Positions 30,386 through 41,544 of a stretch of 45,377 bases of DNA are shown here, piece by piece; the stretch's first letter is position 1, and every line of letters begins with the position of its first letter. Below the pieces are notes generated by a model. It did no database searches. It had not been told where the DNA came from and saw only the letters and a list, made by a program, of their open reading frames with translations. The translations under genes and the position numbers were made by a program. The DNA is taken from NCBI GenBank assembly GCA_032718475.1, contig JAUCBJ010001510.1, forward strand, positions 1 through 45,377. Direction: 5' to 3'. Source of the DNA: Nemertoderma westbladi (Eukaryota; Xenacoelomorpha; Nemertodermatida; Nemertodermatidae).

Positions 30386-31113
30386 CAGGGACTGGGATGA
30401 AATCGAAATCGAATCAAATCGAACGAATTTCAATGGGTCGAAAATCGAATCGAAAGCTATTGTTTCAGAAATCGAATCGAATCTAAAAAAAAAGAAATTG
30501 AATCGAAAATCGAAAGAAAATATTCAATCTGATTCGACTTTTTAAATTATATTGATTAATTTAATTGATTGATTGCCTTGATTAATTTAATTAATTATGT
30601 GCTTTAATATAAATAGTGTGATTTAAAATACTGGGGTCAGCATTCATCAATATGGTGAATAATGGTGATGATTGAGTTTTATAAATAATAGATTTGGGGT
30701 AAAGGTTCCCTAAGAACTCAAGACGCACACTAGTCTATAATACAGTCCTACAATTTTGTCCGGTATCCCCCACCCCCCCCCCTGTTCCCCAATGGAATAT
30801 TGTACACTACAACTACTTAACTACTTAAACTATTAAAAAAAGTACTCCTTTTTCTCCCGATTTTGGGGAATATTCGAGCAAAAAAGTAACAATTTAAGAA
30901 TAAAATTGATAATGTATAATATTTAATGACAAATAATTAAGTTAACATGCAAAGGTCGAATAATTGAATCGATAGTCGAAATTTTTTACCTAGTTATGAG
31001 TCGAATCGAAATCGAATCGAAATTGTGCTGAATCGAATTGAAATCGAATCAAAAATTATATGAGAAATCAAAGAAGACAAATTGCTTTCGATTCAATTCA
31101 ATGCCTGTCCCTG
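30386..31113. mobile_element. non-autonomous hAT-like element
   Basis: A 728-bp element with inverted ends starting CAGGGACTGGGATGAAATCG (left) and, in reverse, CAGGGACAGGCATTGAATTG (right). Eight-base flanks GTGATGAT (30378-30385) and GTGATAAT (31114-31121) differ at one position. CAGGG ends and an 8-bp duplication fit the hAT superfamily. Near both ends are many copies of AATCGAA/AATCGAAATCG. It has no transposase. It interrupts Gypsy pol between RNase H and integrase. Confidence 0.75.
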
Positions 31114-31490
31114 GTGATAATATCTTGATTTCAATGATTGCTGATATATCTAAATACTGTGCTATATCCTTGCTTTCTTCTTCATCCTCTCCAGCCAGCT
31201 TTGACACTGGGCTGCGTGATAGTACATCTGGTACACAATGAGCTGAACTTCTTCTCCATTCTGCTGTCATACGCACTGACGAAAATTTGTCCTTTAGCCA
31301 TATGATTCTTTGAGAATCGATTTCGGACAAACCCTTATTGTTGATTATCAGCAATAGTGATTTATGGTCCACTACTAGGTTAAAGTGTGCTCCCTGTAAA
31401 TAAAACTGGTTTCTTTATCGCCCATACTACGGCTAATAACTCTGACTCTGTTGCAGAGTAGCTATATTCCGGTTCTGTCACAGTTCTTGA
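31114..31490 (-). pseudogene. Gypsy RNase H remnant
   Basis: The minus-strand frame contains DHKSLLLIINNKGLSEID, then RIIWLKDKFSSVRMTAEW and VPDVLSRSPV. This is the end of the Gypsy RNase H domain (DHKPL... ADALSR). The upstream half (31380-31490) is in another frame. Confidence 0.7.
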
Positions 31491-31521
31491 CCCATATTGC
31501 AGCAACTTGTAAACACCAATA

Positions 31522-31912
31522 TCACCCAGCTCTTCCTGCCACAATGCAAATCCGAGCCTCTGAGATGGGGCTGCATAAGTCTCTAACCAGCTTTGCTCCT
31601 GGTCGATATTGGGCCAATATTCTCTGTGAAGTGAGTATATTTATTAGGTCGCTGAATGCACGATCTTGAGGATCCTCCCATATTAATGTGGATCTCGATG
31701 AGTTCAAGGCAGTGAGTGGCTTTATCATTTCAGTAATATCTGGAGAATATATGAAAACTGCTGAACTGCGAGATTTTGGTCAGCTCTCAGCTCTCCGGGC
31801 ATACTGCGAGATTTTGGTACTGGAAAATTGTTCAGTGCTTCAACAAGCAATGTACATTACTGTCAATTGTATATCCATACCAATCAACGTGTGACTTGGA
31901 AAATTCAAGGTA
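31522..31912 (-). pseudogene. Gypsy RT C-terminal remnant
   Basis: The open part (31522-31728) reads MIKPLTALNSSRSTLIWED, DRAFSDLINILTS and RILAQYRPG. This is the connection after RT (KPLxxLLxK-x-FxW, AFxxLKxxLxxxPVLxxFD). Toward 31912 decayed frames contain WYGYTID, the equivalent of the YLGHxIS block. Confidence 0.7.
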
Positions 31913-32950
31913 GGGTATAACTTTTCGCCGTATCCGTATTCGTATGCATTTACCGTATCCGTATTCGTATGCATTTGCCATATCCGTATGTACATACGCG
32001 TATGTGCCATATTTAATGGATTCCTATTGAGAATAATCCGTATGTGATTTTATAGATTAGGCATTGCGGAGCAGTAAGAAGTGCACATCACACATGCAGA
32101 CTGAAGACAGGTAGGCCTACTTAAAGCTAAGTGATTTAAAGAGTGTGGCTGCCGCTACCTTTTGTCAAATAACAATGCAGGACAGGTCCAGGATGAGTGA
32201 CAGCCGCCAGCCCCAGGATGCGCCAGCAGTGCAGTACCTATTAACCATAACTCTTCTTGACGCCGCTTGGAAATCTAACCAACCGTGATTTATTTTTGAA
32301 CTGTTTTTCCACCAACCTGGCTATAGAATGTTGTTGGTTGCTACAGTATATGGCACTAACATTAACATAGTATAGACTGATAGAAGCAGCAATGAGAATG
32401 CTAAGGGAATAAACATTCGCACAGATATTGAAAGCCGTCGTGCCAGTCTGTCCTTCTTTGTGAATTTATTAACATATATATAATATACCTTTACTTTCGC
32501 TGTTCGGGGCCAGTATTTAGTTAACCATAGGCAACCAAGTTCCAACAAGTCCAACCTAGTGCCAGTTAGTCAAATCACGTGTCAGCGAGTGCAACCGGGT
32601 GCCAGTAATTAATCTACGTCAAACCGGGTGGCCAGGTGTCAGTTAGTACAATAAAACAAGTGCTGTGGCGCATCCTGGGCTGAAGGACATAATCTGTCAC
32701 TCATCCTGGACCTACAATGTTTATTTGCCATTAGCAGCTAGCGCCAGCCGCACTCTTTAAATCATATCGCTTTTAAGTAGGCCTACCTGTCTTCAGTCTG
32801 CATGTGTGCTGTGCACTTCTTACTGGTCCGAAATGCCTAATCTTTAAAATCACATACAGATTATTCTCCATAGGAATCCATTACATACGCGTATGTGCAT
32901 ACGGATACGGCTAATGCATACAGATACCGATACGGCGAAAAGTTATACCC
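31913..32950. mobile_element. 1-kb element with long imperfect inverted repeats
   Basis: Ends start GGGTATAACTTTTCGCCGTA (31913) and return in reverse at 32950. The arms contain repeats of CCGTATCCGTATTCGTATGC and then a long matched stretch including GCAGACTGAAGACAGGTAGG and AGTAGGCCTAC. Together the arms run about 31913-32235 and 32650-32950. No transposase is present. Flanks TCAAGGTA and CCAATGGTA could be a decayed target duplication. It lies within the Gypsy RT. Confidence 0.7.
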
Positions 32951-33090
32951 CCAATGGTACCTGCCAGTACCCATGTCTGGCATCAAACATGCTGAGATAC
33001 TTTATTCTTGGATTTCTACTGTGGCGTAGGAGATGCCACGATGTACAAATGTACGCACTCCAAAGTGAAGATGGGTTTCATTTTCATCAG
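32951..33090 (-). pseudogene. Gypsy RT N-terminal remnant
   Basis: On the minus strand the frames give MFDARHGYWQVPL, the first catalytic-aspartate block of Gypsy RT (FDAxxGYWQ). It is cut by the insertion at 32950. Confidence 0.5.
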
Positions 33091-33869
33091 TAGATATACA
33101 TTTTGATGTCACATGTCCCATTTTTACCTTGCACATAGTTGGTTGTATAGTTAATATGATGTAAATAGAGTTTCAATAATCCTATGAACTCGAAAGTGGT
33201 ATCATTGGAATCGCAATTGCCAATTTAGTGGGTATAGAATACAATTTTGAAGACACCTGATCAATAGTTTCTCAGCAATACTCTAAAAATTGACGAAGTT
33301 ATCCATATTTTGTTAAAAATTACATATGAAACTGTTCAAATGTGGTTGATAAAAACACATTTCATACCCAGATTGTATGATTTTATCGTAATGTTGTTAA
33401 TAAGTACCGACATTGTGCTATTTACAGCTAATTCACTTTAATATATATTTAATTTTAATAAATTATTTACAAAAATAATGTTGAATAAATATTAACAACG
33501 ACTTTAAGGGGAGAATTGTGCGGTGAGGGATCCCATGTAAAATGCTTTGTGCATCATTGTTTACATAGGTGCATTTTTCGAGAAATGTTTTCATTGGATT
33601 TGCTTGAAATTTGGAACATATGTTTAGATCACCTTATGGTTCAAAACCATGCAACATTGATGCATGACATACTTTATAAGGGATTTGGTAGCAATATAAA
33701 TTAAGATAAACGAAAAAAGACCTAACGTGCACTGAAAATTTGGCTCAAGGTTACATCAAGCTCATAGGCTACCGGTAGCAGTACTGTCTGACTGCCCTAC
33801 TGTCTGACAGCTGTAAAATCTCAAACAGGTACTGCATGCATAGCGTATGCTAGTGTCTAATATATGTCC
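33091..33869. other. intron sequence, no gene seen
   Basis: AT-rich; no supportable feature. Confidence 0.4.
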
Positions 33870-33875
33870 AAAGCA

Positions 33876-34387
33876 CTACTACTACTAGGATCGGCACGCT
33901 GCATTGCAGCTGCATTATTAAGAATGCTGTGCCAGCTTGTCGACAAAATTGCGCCGCCACAACTCCCTATTATCACCCATGATATTTACTAGATCATCCG
34001 CGTCTTCAAGGCCAGTGTCCTTTAAGATGCGTCTCAAGAAAGTCATGGGCTGTCCACCATGCTTATTCACTCCATGAGGCTGCCAAAGTACAAGATTATG
34101 CACTGGCTGGTCCTCACGGTGAAAGCAATGTCCTGCAAAGCGGAGGCGATTTTGTTCTAGTGTCAAGCTTGGGGGAACCAATGAGACACCTCCAATGTTA
34201 TATAGTGTCTGGTTGGAGATGTGTGCATTATACTTGACACAATGAACTCGAAGTTGCATTCTTGTGAATGTGCCATCCAGAGATTTGGTGTCCTCAGCAG
34301 TTAGAGCCCAGCATGGACACCCATAGAGGAGTACTGGAACTACTGCTGCTCTAAATAATCGGACCTTAAGTTTCCGATTAATTCTCT
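33876..34387 (-). mobile_element. 5'-truncated RTE copy, second family
   Basis: A 512-bp minus-strand copy ending in the (TAG)n tail at 33876-33888. The flanks AAAGCA (33870-33875 and 34388-34393) look like a target duplication. The frame at 33918-34259 encodes the RTE C-terminus: LTLEQNRLRFAGHCFHRED, LVLWQPHG, and RRILKDTGLEDADDL. The sequence at 34274-34387 matches 41805-41918 closely, so these two fragments come from one family. Confidence 0.8.
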
Positions 34388-34460
34388 AAAGCACAATGAG
34401 ATAGTGTGCACAGTATACCAAAAAAATAAAGTAATTAATTCGAAATATTAGGCCTATCTA

Positions 34461-34533
34461 ATATCTGTAAATTCTGTATCTGCAAATTCTGTATCTGTAA
34501 ATTCTGTATCTGTAAATTATGTATCTGTAAATT
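34461..34533 (+). repeat. 15-bp minisatellite
   Basis: About five copies of CTGTATCTGTAAATT. Confidence 0.9.
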
Positions 34534-34847
34534 GGGTTATATGATCCTAATGAAAAATAAATTGTTGTGTGTTATGTGGATGCTACTGTTACTGTGATTG
34601 TATATGATGTCCCGCATTATAGAACAGTTGTAGAACAAACTTACATTGACAGAATAAGTCACACTCGTAATTCATCATTTCTCCTTCTTAAACTCCTCTT
34701 CGTTAAACCTGGGTAGAACATTTTCATGGACGGATGTGTGTTGGTATCGGTGCTCACATCGAGTACAACGAAGGCCGCTTGCACTTCGTGTGCAGTCGGC
34801 TGCACACTCTTTACGATCTGCGGATGACTTTTGATTTATCTTTATGA

Positions 34848-36224
34848 CTGTTGATTTACCAGCAGCCGTTAAAATTACTAGAATCACTATTTCCTGATTG
34901 GTTTTAAACTGGGTACCTAGCAACGCCATCAGCTGGTTTCAAAATGCCATATTTGGCGACAGGAAATAGTGATTCTAGTAATTTTAATGACTATTTTAAG
35001 GGCCTTAAAAATACTAGAGTCACTATTTTGGGAGCCCTTAGAACAACCAGAGGCACTATCCGGTTACACAGGGCCAGTGACAGAACTGACAAGCACCAGT
35101 TAAATTGACTAACACTGTGGGGCAAGCCACGAAAATTAGCGAGCTTAGAATACGGGTACCATTCTCAACCTCAATGTAATGACTTTTATTGTAATGACGT
35201 TTAATATAACTATCTATGACTCATGGCCTGCCCTCATTACATATATTGTAAAAATCTGTATGTCGTTTTCTTACCTAAGCCTAATCTACGGATTCCGGTT
35301 GCTGTAATGCCTTGATACTTGATATTGTGTGTGTATTGTGGTCAATATTCAATACTGCAATATTATACTATTGTGAAAGACGCCTACCTGCCAATGTTTA
35401 ACATGGTGTTTTCTCAACTATTCATTATATTATATGTAGAAACGAGACACCACACTCAAGTCTATCTGTCGGTCTGCCAGGCGGTTGGTCGGTCGGTCCG
35501 TCTAATCTTTGAATGCCAATACAGTAACTCAGAGAATCTTTGTGATGAAATTATACCAAACGTGGTACAAAAGTATAGTAGTACGTCAAAAGTTTAGAAA
35601 GTTTTCAGAATTTTGGCGTCGTGCATTTAAATGGTCCGCCTCTAGGAGGCGCTAAATATAACATCTTCTAAGCTTAATAACTTTTGAACCACTTCATAGA
35701 TTTTGAATAACCTATGGCCCCATGGTTCTCAATTAATTATCACGGTCATTTAAGTAGACCTCTACATTTTCTCCTCCATTTAGACGTATGGGTATGCACC
35801 TTTGTCCTTTACATTACCTGAATATGGTATTTACTATTATGAGTATTCAATGATCTTTTATTTTTATAATGCCTACCGCAACTAATACATGCTTCCATGT
35901 TGATATTATATATTTTGACGCCAACTATTCCACCATTTTGAAACAATTCGTTTGTTAACTGTATTAACTTTAGATTTAATAATATTGTTAATAGTTGTTA
36001 GTTGTAGTTATAGTTGTTTTAAGGGGTCCTGAAATAGTGACTCTACTAATTTTAAGGCCCTTAAAATAGTCATTAAAATTACTAGAATCACAATTTCTTG
36101 TCGCCATATCAGCAATAGGCATATGACATTTTGAAACCAGCTGATGGTGTTGCTAGGTACCCAGTTTTAGACCAATCAGGAAATAGTGATTCTAGTAATT
36201 TAAACGGCTCCTGATTTACCGATT
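34848..36224. mobile_element. 1.4-kb long-inverted-repeat element
   Basis: The left arm (about 34848-35053) and right arm (about 36012-36224) are inverted copies of about 205 bp. Each arm contains a smaller palindromic unit of about 120-130 bp (34869-34987 and 36073-36203) bounded by TTAAAATTACTAGAATCAC and its reverse. Beyond that unit, each arm repeats a related ACTAGAGTCACTATTT block. The 960-bp middle shows no transposase. The open frames at 34675-34929 and 35319-35597 have no recognised domain. Confidence 0.75.
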
Positions 36225-37119
36225 AGGCAGTTAAAAGTGAAAGTAATTGATATACCTACGACGATACTGATACCGATGTTGTTAGACCCACCAGCTGCAG
36301 AGGTGTAGATGGAACGGTCTCTAAGACTCCTTCCCCCTCCGCTATCAAAGATATATTATGAGGCTGGAATTCAAACACTTGCCGACTAGATGGCGCCTAC
36401 AGTAGCTAATTATCGGTCATCGACATTATCGGTCTGTCGGTATGTGCATAATATATGGTTTTATATAAAATACAGTATATAGCTACTATGTTGAATTAAT
36501 GGCGTCAAAATAGTCGTAAATGCCAAAAGTGTGTGTAATAAATAAACGAAACTATATTTCTTATGCGACCAACTTGTGTTGGAGATCATTTTTTTCACTT
36601 GCGACCAACTTGAGCCTTATCTGTCAGGGGGTCAAACTATTTTTGTTTCAGATTTCATTTTAAACTAATATTCAATTGAGCTGATTAAACCAAAAATTCA
36701 TTAAGGTTTGTTGAAAAATAAGGAAACTAAATTGGCATGGTACGTGATAAAGAATGGAATGGGTGGTGCAAGCTGCAAGAACAATAATTACACCGACGTT
36801 TCATTTAATAAAAAAATAATAACTTGGAAAGATTGCATAAAATTAAGTATTTTATGTCTTTATGTAATAGCACAGAATAAGGAAATATTTTAAGTAAAAA
36901 ATAGAAGTTCTTTATGCTAAAAAAAACCATGAACAAATTAAGTATATGTTTTACATAATAGTAATAGCACAGATTTGATTTCAATAAGGAAATATTTATA
37001 AAATCTAAAAAGTTTACGTTCAAATTGATAAAACAATAAGTATTTTATGTCGTACACGTAATAGCTGTGTAGTTTTTAAAACAGAGTTATTTACTTAAAA
37101 CTAAAAACTAAAAATATAA
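36225..37119. other. intron sequence, no gene seen
   Basis: AT-rich. It contains an imperfect duplication around GTAATAGCACAG and AAGGAAATATTT (36863-36890 and 36960-36998). Confidence 0.4.
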
Positions 37120-37743
37120 CTAAAAAACTAAAACTCTATTGTCATTACCTCTGTCCAACACTCTATTGTCATTACCTATGTCCAACACTCTATTGTCATT
37201 ACCTATGTCCAACACTCTATTGTCATTACCTCTGTCCAAATCTCTATTGTAACTATCTCTATCGAAATCTCCAGGATCGCCTCCAAAAGCATGTACAATG
37301 TCATCATCGGAATCGGAATACGCGTTTGTAAGATCCGTTTTATCAACTACAGCATCGGCATAGTGGTTTTCAACGACAGGGAATGCGGGAGAGTTCTTCG
37401 CCTCCTCTATGGGTATAGTATATGTGTTATAGCCAAGCGCACGGATATTGTATTTTAGAAATATAAGACTGGCTGCATTTTCCGATTTTAATCGAATCTG
37501 CTTCCCGCTTGTTGTATTCTTGGCGACTTTGAACTCGCACTCCGAGGCTGAGGTACCACACCATATGGTACTAAATATCGACGTGAGAGCAAAAAATTTA
37601 GGGTAAGGAACCCATTTAATTGGTTTATTCTTAATATATTGTTTCATCCCAGATTGACCCTTAAATTTGCACATATGTTCGTCTATACTTTGCACTGATT
37701 TAGCCTTCAGAAATGCATCTGATAAATGAGCATAATAGGGCAA
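37120..37743 (-). pseudogene. chimeric frame: PiggyBac part joined to hAT dimerisation domain
   Basis: A 207-codon open frame. Residues 1-45 are PiggyBac transposase: HLSDAFLKAKSVQSIDEHMC and GMKQYIKNKPIKW. Immediately after KPIKW the sequence becomes hAT-like: YPKFFALTSIFSTIWCGTSA, SECEFKVAKNTTSGKQIRLK and SENAASLIFLKYNIRALGYN. That is the hAT C-terminal dimerisation pattern (YPxLxxLA, P-T-S-A-x-S-E-R-x-F, LKPENxxxLxFLxxN), with Cys in place of the usual Arg after SE. A short acidic region (YSDSDDDIVHAF) and a 9-residue repeat (GNDNRVLDI-like, about four copies) finish the frame. The PiggyBac core Asp residues that should follow KPIKW are absent. It may be a fusion of two TE remnants that stayed in frame by chance, or an older domesticated protein. 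Confidence 0.6.
37126..37262 (-). repeat. 27-bp minisatellite in the chimeric frame
   Basis: Four to five copies of a 27-bp unit containing CTCTATTGTCATTACC. The unit length is divisible by three, so it adds 9 residues per copy. Confidence 0.9.
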
Positions 37744-38100
37744 ATCGTATATCTATGATCAATTGGATTTTTATATAAATCAAATGTCTCTTTGGAATTA
37801 TCAACAAAATGAAGGTTTTGTAGAATATCTTGAAACCTACTACGAGTCATGATATTCTGAATGCCGCTGTTTCCTACAAAGATATTTGTTGACCAGTAAT
37901 CCCCAATGGATGGTACCTTATTGATTGACATCACATAATTAATACCAAGAAATGCATGCTTCATCTGTGATTGTGAATGTATGGCCTTTTTGTTCAGCAT
38001 ATCGTATTGACTCATTGGTAAATAGTTTTTTTAAGTTCTGGAAGGGTTGCTGCTTTCTCAAAAACCTGATGTGGGGATGGAATGATGGGAAACTTTGTCT
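37707..38100 (-). pseudogene. PiggyBac transposase N-terminal part
   Basis: The frame at 37707-38015 reads HAFLGINYVMSINKVPSIGD, YWSTN and GIQNIMTRSRFQDILQNLHF, the PiggyBac (DDE_Tnp_1_7) region with FLGIxxxMGxxxxPxxxDYW and MSRxRFxxIxxxLHF. In another frame just upstream is ELKKLFTNESIRYAEQKG, the preceding conserved block. A one-base shift near 37735 links it to the chimeric frame at 37120-37743. Confidence 0.75.
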
Positions 38101-38151
38101 GAACTTGTACTAGGGCCAGATGAAGTGTCTGAGTTGTAATTCTTGGTAAGT

Positions 38152-38343
38152 CTGAGTTGTAATTGCTTCAATTTTATCCTGTATGTAATTTTCCTGGCTG
38201 ATGTTGTAGGCCAATTTAAGATCGTCCTTAGCTTTCTCAACCTTGTTAATGTTTTCGGTTGTTGGTTATTCAGTTTTTGCTTTATAGGCTTTATATCTTA
38301 AAGATCTTCTCTCTTACAAGTAACCTCAGAGTTTTGCCATGTC
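38152..38343 (-). pseudogene. RTE linker fragment, duplicated
   Basis: Nearly identical to 39390-39580 in the next RTE copy. Both share TTATTCAGTTTTTGCTTTAT, which the copy at 2160-2190 lacks. It is either a local duplication or a second fragment of the same subfamily. Confidence 0.75.
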
Positions 38344-38359
38344 ACGTAATGGCCATGGC

Positions 38360-40110
38360 CATGTCTTGGTAAGTCTTGGTAGCATTTATATGCAATCCAA
38401 CCTCCATAGCAGCCCTCTCCACTTTATTTAGTACAAGCTGTGCCTCTGCTAGCATATTAGAGAGCAGGGCGATGTCATCCACAAAGTAGGTGTCTGTGAC
38501 TGTAGTTGCCGGATATCAACTACTTCTGTGTTCTTGAAGTGAGAATCCCAGATCTTAACCCTTTGTGGCCATCCTCATTGCGTAATCCAGTACTATTACA
38601 AATAGTAATGGTGGTAATGTGTCACCTTGCAGTAAGCCAGCCAGGATTGGAAAAACTCAGTTTCACCACCTGGTGAGAGTACCTGTGCTTCTGTGTCACA
38701 ATATATCAATCCAATGCCAGCAACAATTACTTCTGGTATTCCATAAGCCCTTAGGATTTCAAGCCTTTTACCTCTATGGATGGAGTCGAATGCCTTCTTG
38801 AAATCCACAAAAGTCATGACTGCGAGGAGATTCTTTGACTTAATTCCTTCAATCAGTCTCCGTAGTGCAAGTACTGAGCTATTGTTGATCTATTTGGTCG
38901 AAATCCATTTTGGCTCTTACGCAGTACTTTCTCTATGTGAGGTCTAATCGTATATAGGATCATTTATTGCATATTTTGGCAGCTACCACAAGCAGACAGA
39001 TCCCATGCTAGTTTGTTGGTATACCGAGGTCTCCTTTCTTGGGGAGATGCTTTAGTTGACCTTTAGTCCAAATTGGTGGTGGCTTTTCCTCCACTGTGAT
39101 TTCATCTAATCCACTTGCTTTATTATTGGACATGCTTTTAATGCTTCTTTGGAGTTCAGCAGGTGTGAACTTCCCTGTTTCTATATGTAGTGTATTGTCA
39201 TATATTTTCCTTGTAGCGCTGACCTTGATGTTTTGTGGCAGCCCAAGCAAGTTGCTGAAGTGATTTTTCCACTTCCCAACATGTTCTTCAGGACTATCTG
39301 TTTTGAGGCACTCCTTTGCACAACTTTTCCGACCAGATACCTAATTTACAGTTTGCCAGGTAAGTCTTGATTGTTGCTGTATGTGAGCAGTTGTAATTGC
39401 TTCAATTTTATCCTGTATGTAATTTTCCTGGCTGATATTGAAGGCCAATTTAAGATCGTCCTTAGCTTTCTCAACCTTATTAATTTTTTCGGTTGTTGGT
39501 TATTCAGTTTTTGCTTTATAGGCTTTATATCTTAAAGATATTCTCTCTTACAAGTAACCTCAGAGTTTTGCCATGGCACATACTGTTTTCGTTTGGGTTT
39601 CTGGAGGATATGCATCTTAACTGATTCCATGTGGGCTTTTATTATATTCAGGTATATTGAATTGGTGGACTGGTCTTCATCCATTGACTGAAGTGCTTCT
39701 AAGTGGTTTTGAACTTCTACTGTGTAAGCATCCTTTACTACATTGTCAGTTCTGAGTTTCTCCCAGTCATAGTTGATTTGCTTGCTTGTCCTGGGTTTGC
39801 TGGCTCTCAAACTGAGTCTGATGTGTCTGCAGTCACAAGTCTGTTTTCCGAACAAATTAGGTTGAATGAGCTGTATGCCTCGCAGTTGATCATGCTGTTT
39901 CTCCACTTTTTGTTTATAAGGATGTAATCCAGTTGTGCTTTGGTTCCATTAGGGTATTGAAAGGTCCATAGCTTCCCCTTACTCTTTTCGAATGTGTTGT
40001 TTGTTGGTATCAATTCACATTCTTCCATTAGGTCTAAAAGTAAGTACCCATTTCTGTTAGAACTGGTGTTATAGGTGTAACCCTTGATTTCTTCTGGGCC
40101 AATTTGCGCA
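38360..40110 (-). mobile_element. 5'-truncated RTE copy, first family
   Basis: A minus-strand copy starting inside the endonuclease (NAQIGPEEIKGYTYNTSSNR at about 40110) and running through SMINCEAYSSFNLI, the KPKRKQYVPWQNSEVTCK linker (39532-39906), RT fingers (39008-39250: SMSNNKASGLDEI, LPKKGD) and the TFVDFKKAFDS palm block (38596-38817). It ends near 38360 before the C-terminal region. Multiple stops and shifts, and an internal deletion near 39090, make it dead. It has a charged linker unlike copy 1 at several sites. Confidence 0.8.
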
Positions 40111-40248
40111 TTCTCAATCAATCATATATCAATATCAATCATATAAAACTTAGTTATATACTGTAAATTACATTTTTCTATACATTTCATAGTACAATTA
40201 TCAATTTTTATACAATCAAATATTCTATAACTATCAGTTCGAACAAGT

Positions 40249-41344
40249 TTAATAACCTTCAAATTCTTCATACAAAAAATCAATGGTTGGCCGTAGTTCC
40301 TTGTCCAAACCTAACATTGTGCAATATTCATTGCAATTATGCTCCTGAAAAAACTTTCCAATCCCAATTAAGCTGCAATTTCCAGCACAGAACAACATAT
40401 CTCCGGTTTCGTTCTGCGGCATATCAGAGGTGGCTCTCTCGGGATCATATAACAAATACTCAGCACCTTGAATGTCAAGGAGCATAAGCTTTCTCTGGTT
40501 GTAAACATAGCTGAAATGAGCAAGACATTCACTCTTCTTTGTGATTTCCAGGTGATTATTAGAGGCACCTGGAGGTGTCACTACAGAGCCATCATTATTA
40601 ACATATTTAGCAAAGGTCCCTGGAACAAACTCCTCGAGGGTACACACTGATCCATCTTCATCGCCTTTAGCAAACCAAACATTATTATACTTAAGAGTAT
40701 CACTGAAATCGCTATGGTCAGGAATTTTCTTGCACATTGATATTGCGAGATTGCGTGCTACACTGTGGGCTTGTACCTGCTTCCTGGCATGTTGCTCTAT
40801 TCCAGTCCCAAGCTAAGTGATGAAAAGATTTTCCAATTCTTTATGATGCTTCTTTACAACAAATGCCTTGTTAGAATCGCTATTATATGCCATATAAGCA
40901 CTCCGAAATCCTCCTTCTGCAAATTGAGTTGTTGCTATCTTGCATGATTCTGGTTTATCTGGTAACCAGTAACTATTTGCCACATCAAACTCTTCACGAT
41001 ATAGTTTCACAATTTCATATTTATTTCTAGCAACAAGTTTTCCTGCCTTCATTAAGGCACGAAATATCAACAGATTTAGGGTACACTGAGACAATTGGTG
41101 TCGCATGATCAGCCAGATTCGAAAGCGTTGGTTGCTCAGTCCCAATTGTAGGTTGCTTCGATTATACAGTGGAATTGGGTATTTCGTTTGAAACGGTGAG
41201 TTGCACAGTCGAGTTGTTTGTGTTGTTGTCCGGAACTGGAGCAACCCCTATAGAAGCAACACCTATAGAAGGGCATAGAGATTTAACTGGACCTACAAAA
41301 CGCACAAATAATATTTTTTTCACCGCAATCTGATCGATCACCAA
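40249..41344 (-). pseudogene. alpha-kinase domain protein with one in-frame stop
   Basis: The minus-strand frame 41244-40249 encodes an atypical alpha-kinase (MHCK/EF2K) domain. It reads TTQFAEGGFRSAYMAYNSD and FVVKK (ATP-binding lysine region), then LEEFVPGTFAKYVNNDG, then LMLLDIQGAEYLLYDPE and GNCSLIGIGKFFQEHNCNEY (catalytic Asp and zinc-binding His/Cys motif), ending MLGL. A TAG at 40813-40815 is the only stop inside about 270 codons, in the same frame on both sides. Upstream of about 41060 the frame changes to a Ser/Thr/Pro-rich linker (NNSTVQLTVSNEIPNS). The domain has no intron, so it may be a retrocopy or captured gene. A 45-nt intron ending at this TAG is conceivable but would remove the FVVKK lysines. 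It is antisense to the lectin/EGF gene. Confidence 0.7.
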
Positions 41345-41352
41345 ACAAATAC

Positions 41353-41391
41353 AGATAAGTTATTTTCGGTAAAATAAACTTATCATTCGAG
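41353..41391. repeat. hairpin direct repeat, left copy
   Basis: 39 bp, identical to 41764-41802. It is itself palindromic: GATAAGTT and AAACTTATC pair around TTTTCGGTAAAA. Confidence 0.9.
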
Positions 41392-41544
41392 GTTAAGACC
41401 CCTAGATCCCTATCTATAATAAATGTATAATAACAAACACCTCGAAAAATACAGCTTGCCAACACATTGTTACTATCAATAATAAAACATCAGGGGCAAA
41501 TAAAATGGCAGCTGGCTTTGAAATTAATACTCCATATCTCAAGA

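Larger units (their letters stand above)
29390..33090 (-). mobile_element. decayed Gypsy-type pol, split by two DNA elements
   Basis: Minus-strand pieces in the right order for Gypsy pol: RT (33090-32951, then 31912-31522), RNase H (31490-31122 and its edge), integrase zinc-binding domain (30362-30171) and integrase core (about 30080-29550). Two later insertions (31913-32950 and 30386-31113) separate them. No LTRs are recognised. All parts have stops or shifts. Confidence 0.75.

Noticed and set aside
33080-33095. CTGATGA followed by GAAAC on the minus strand
   Set aside because: Only four bases separate the two blocks, so no stem II can form.
34675-34929. 84-codon minus-strand frame with Cys residues
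   Set aside because: It overlaps the left inverted arm and adjacent unique DNA; no domain recognised and the Cys spacing fits no known finger.
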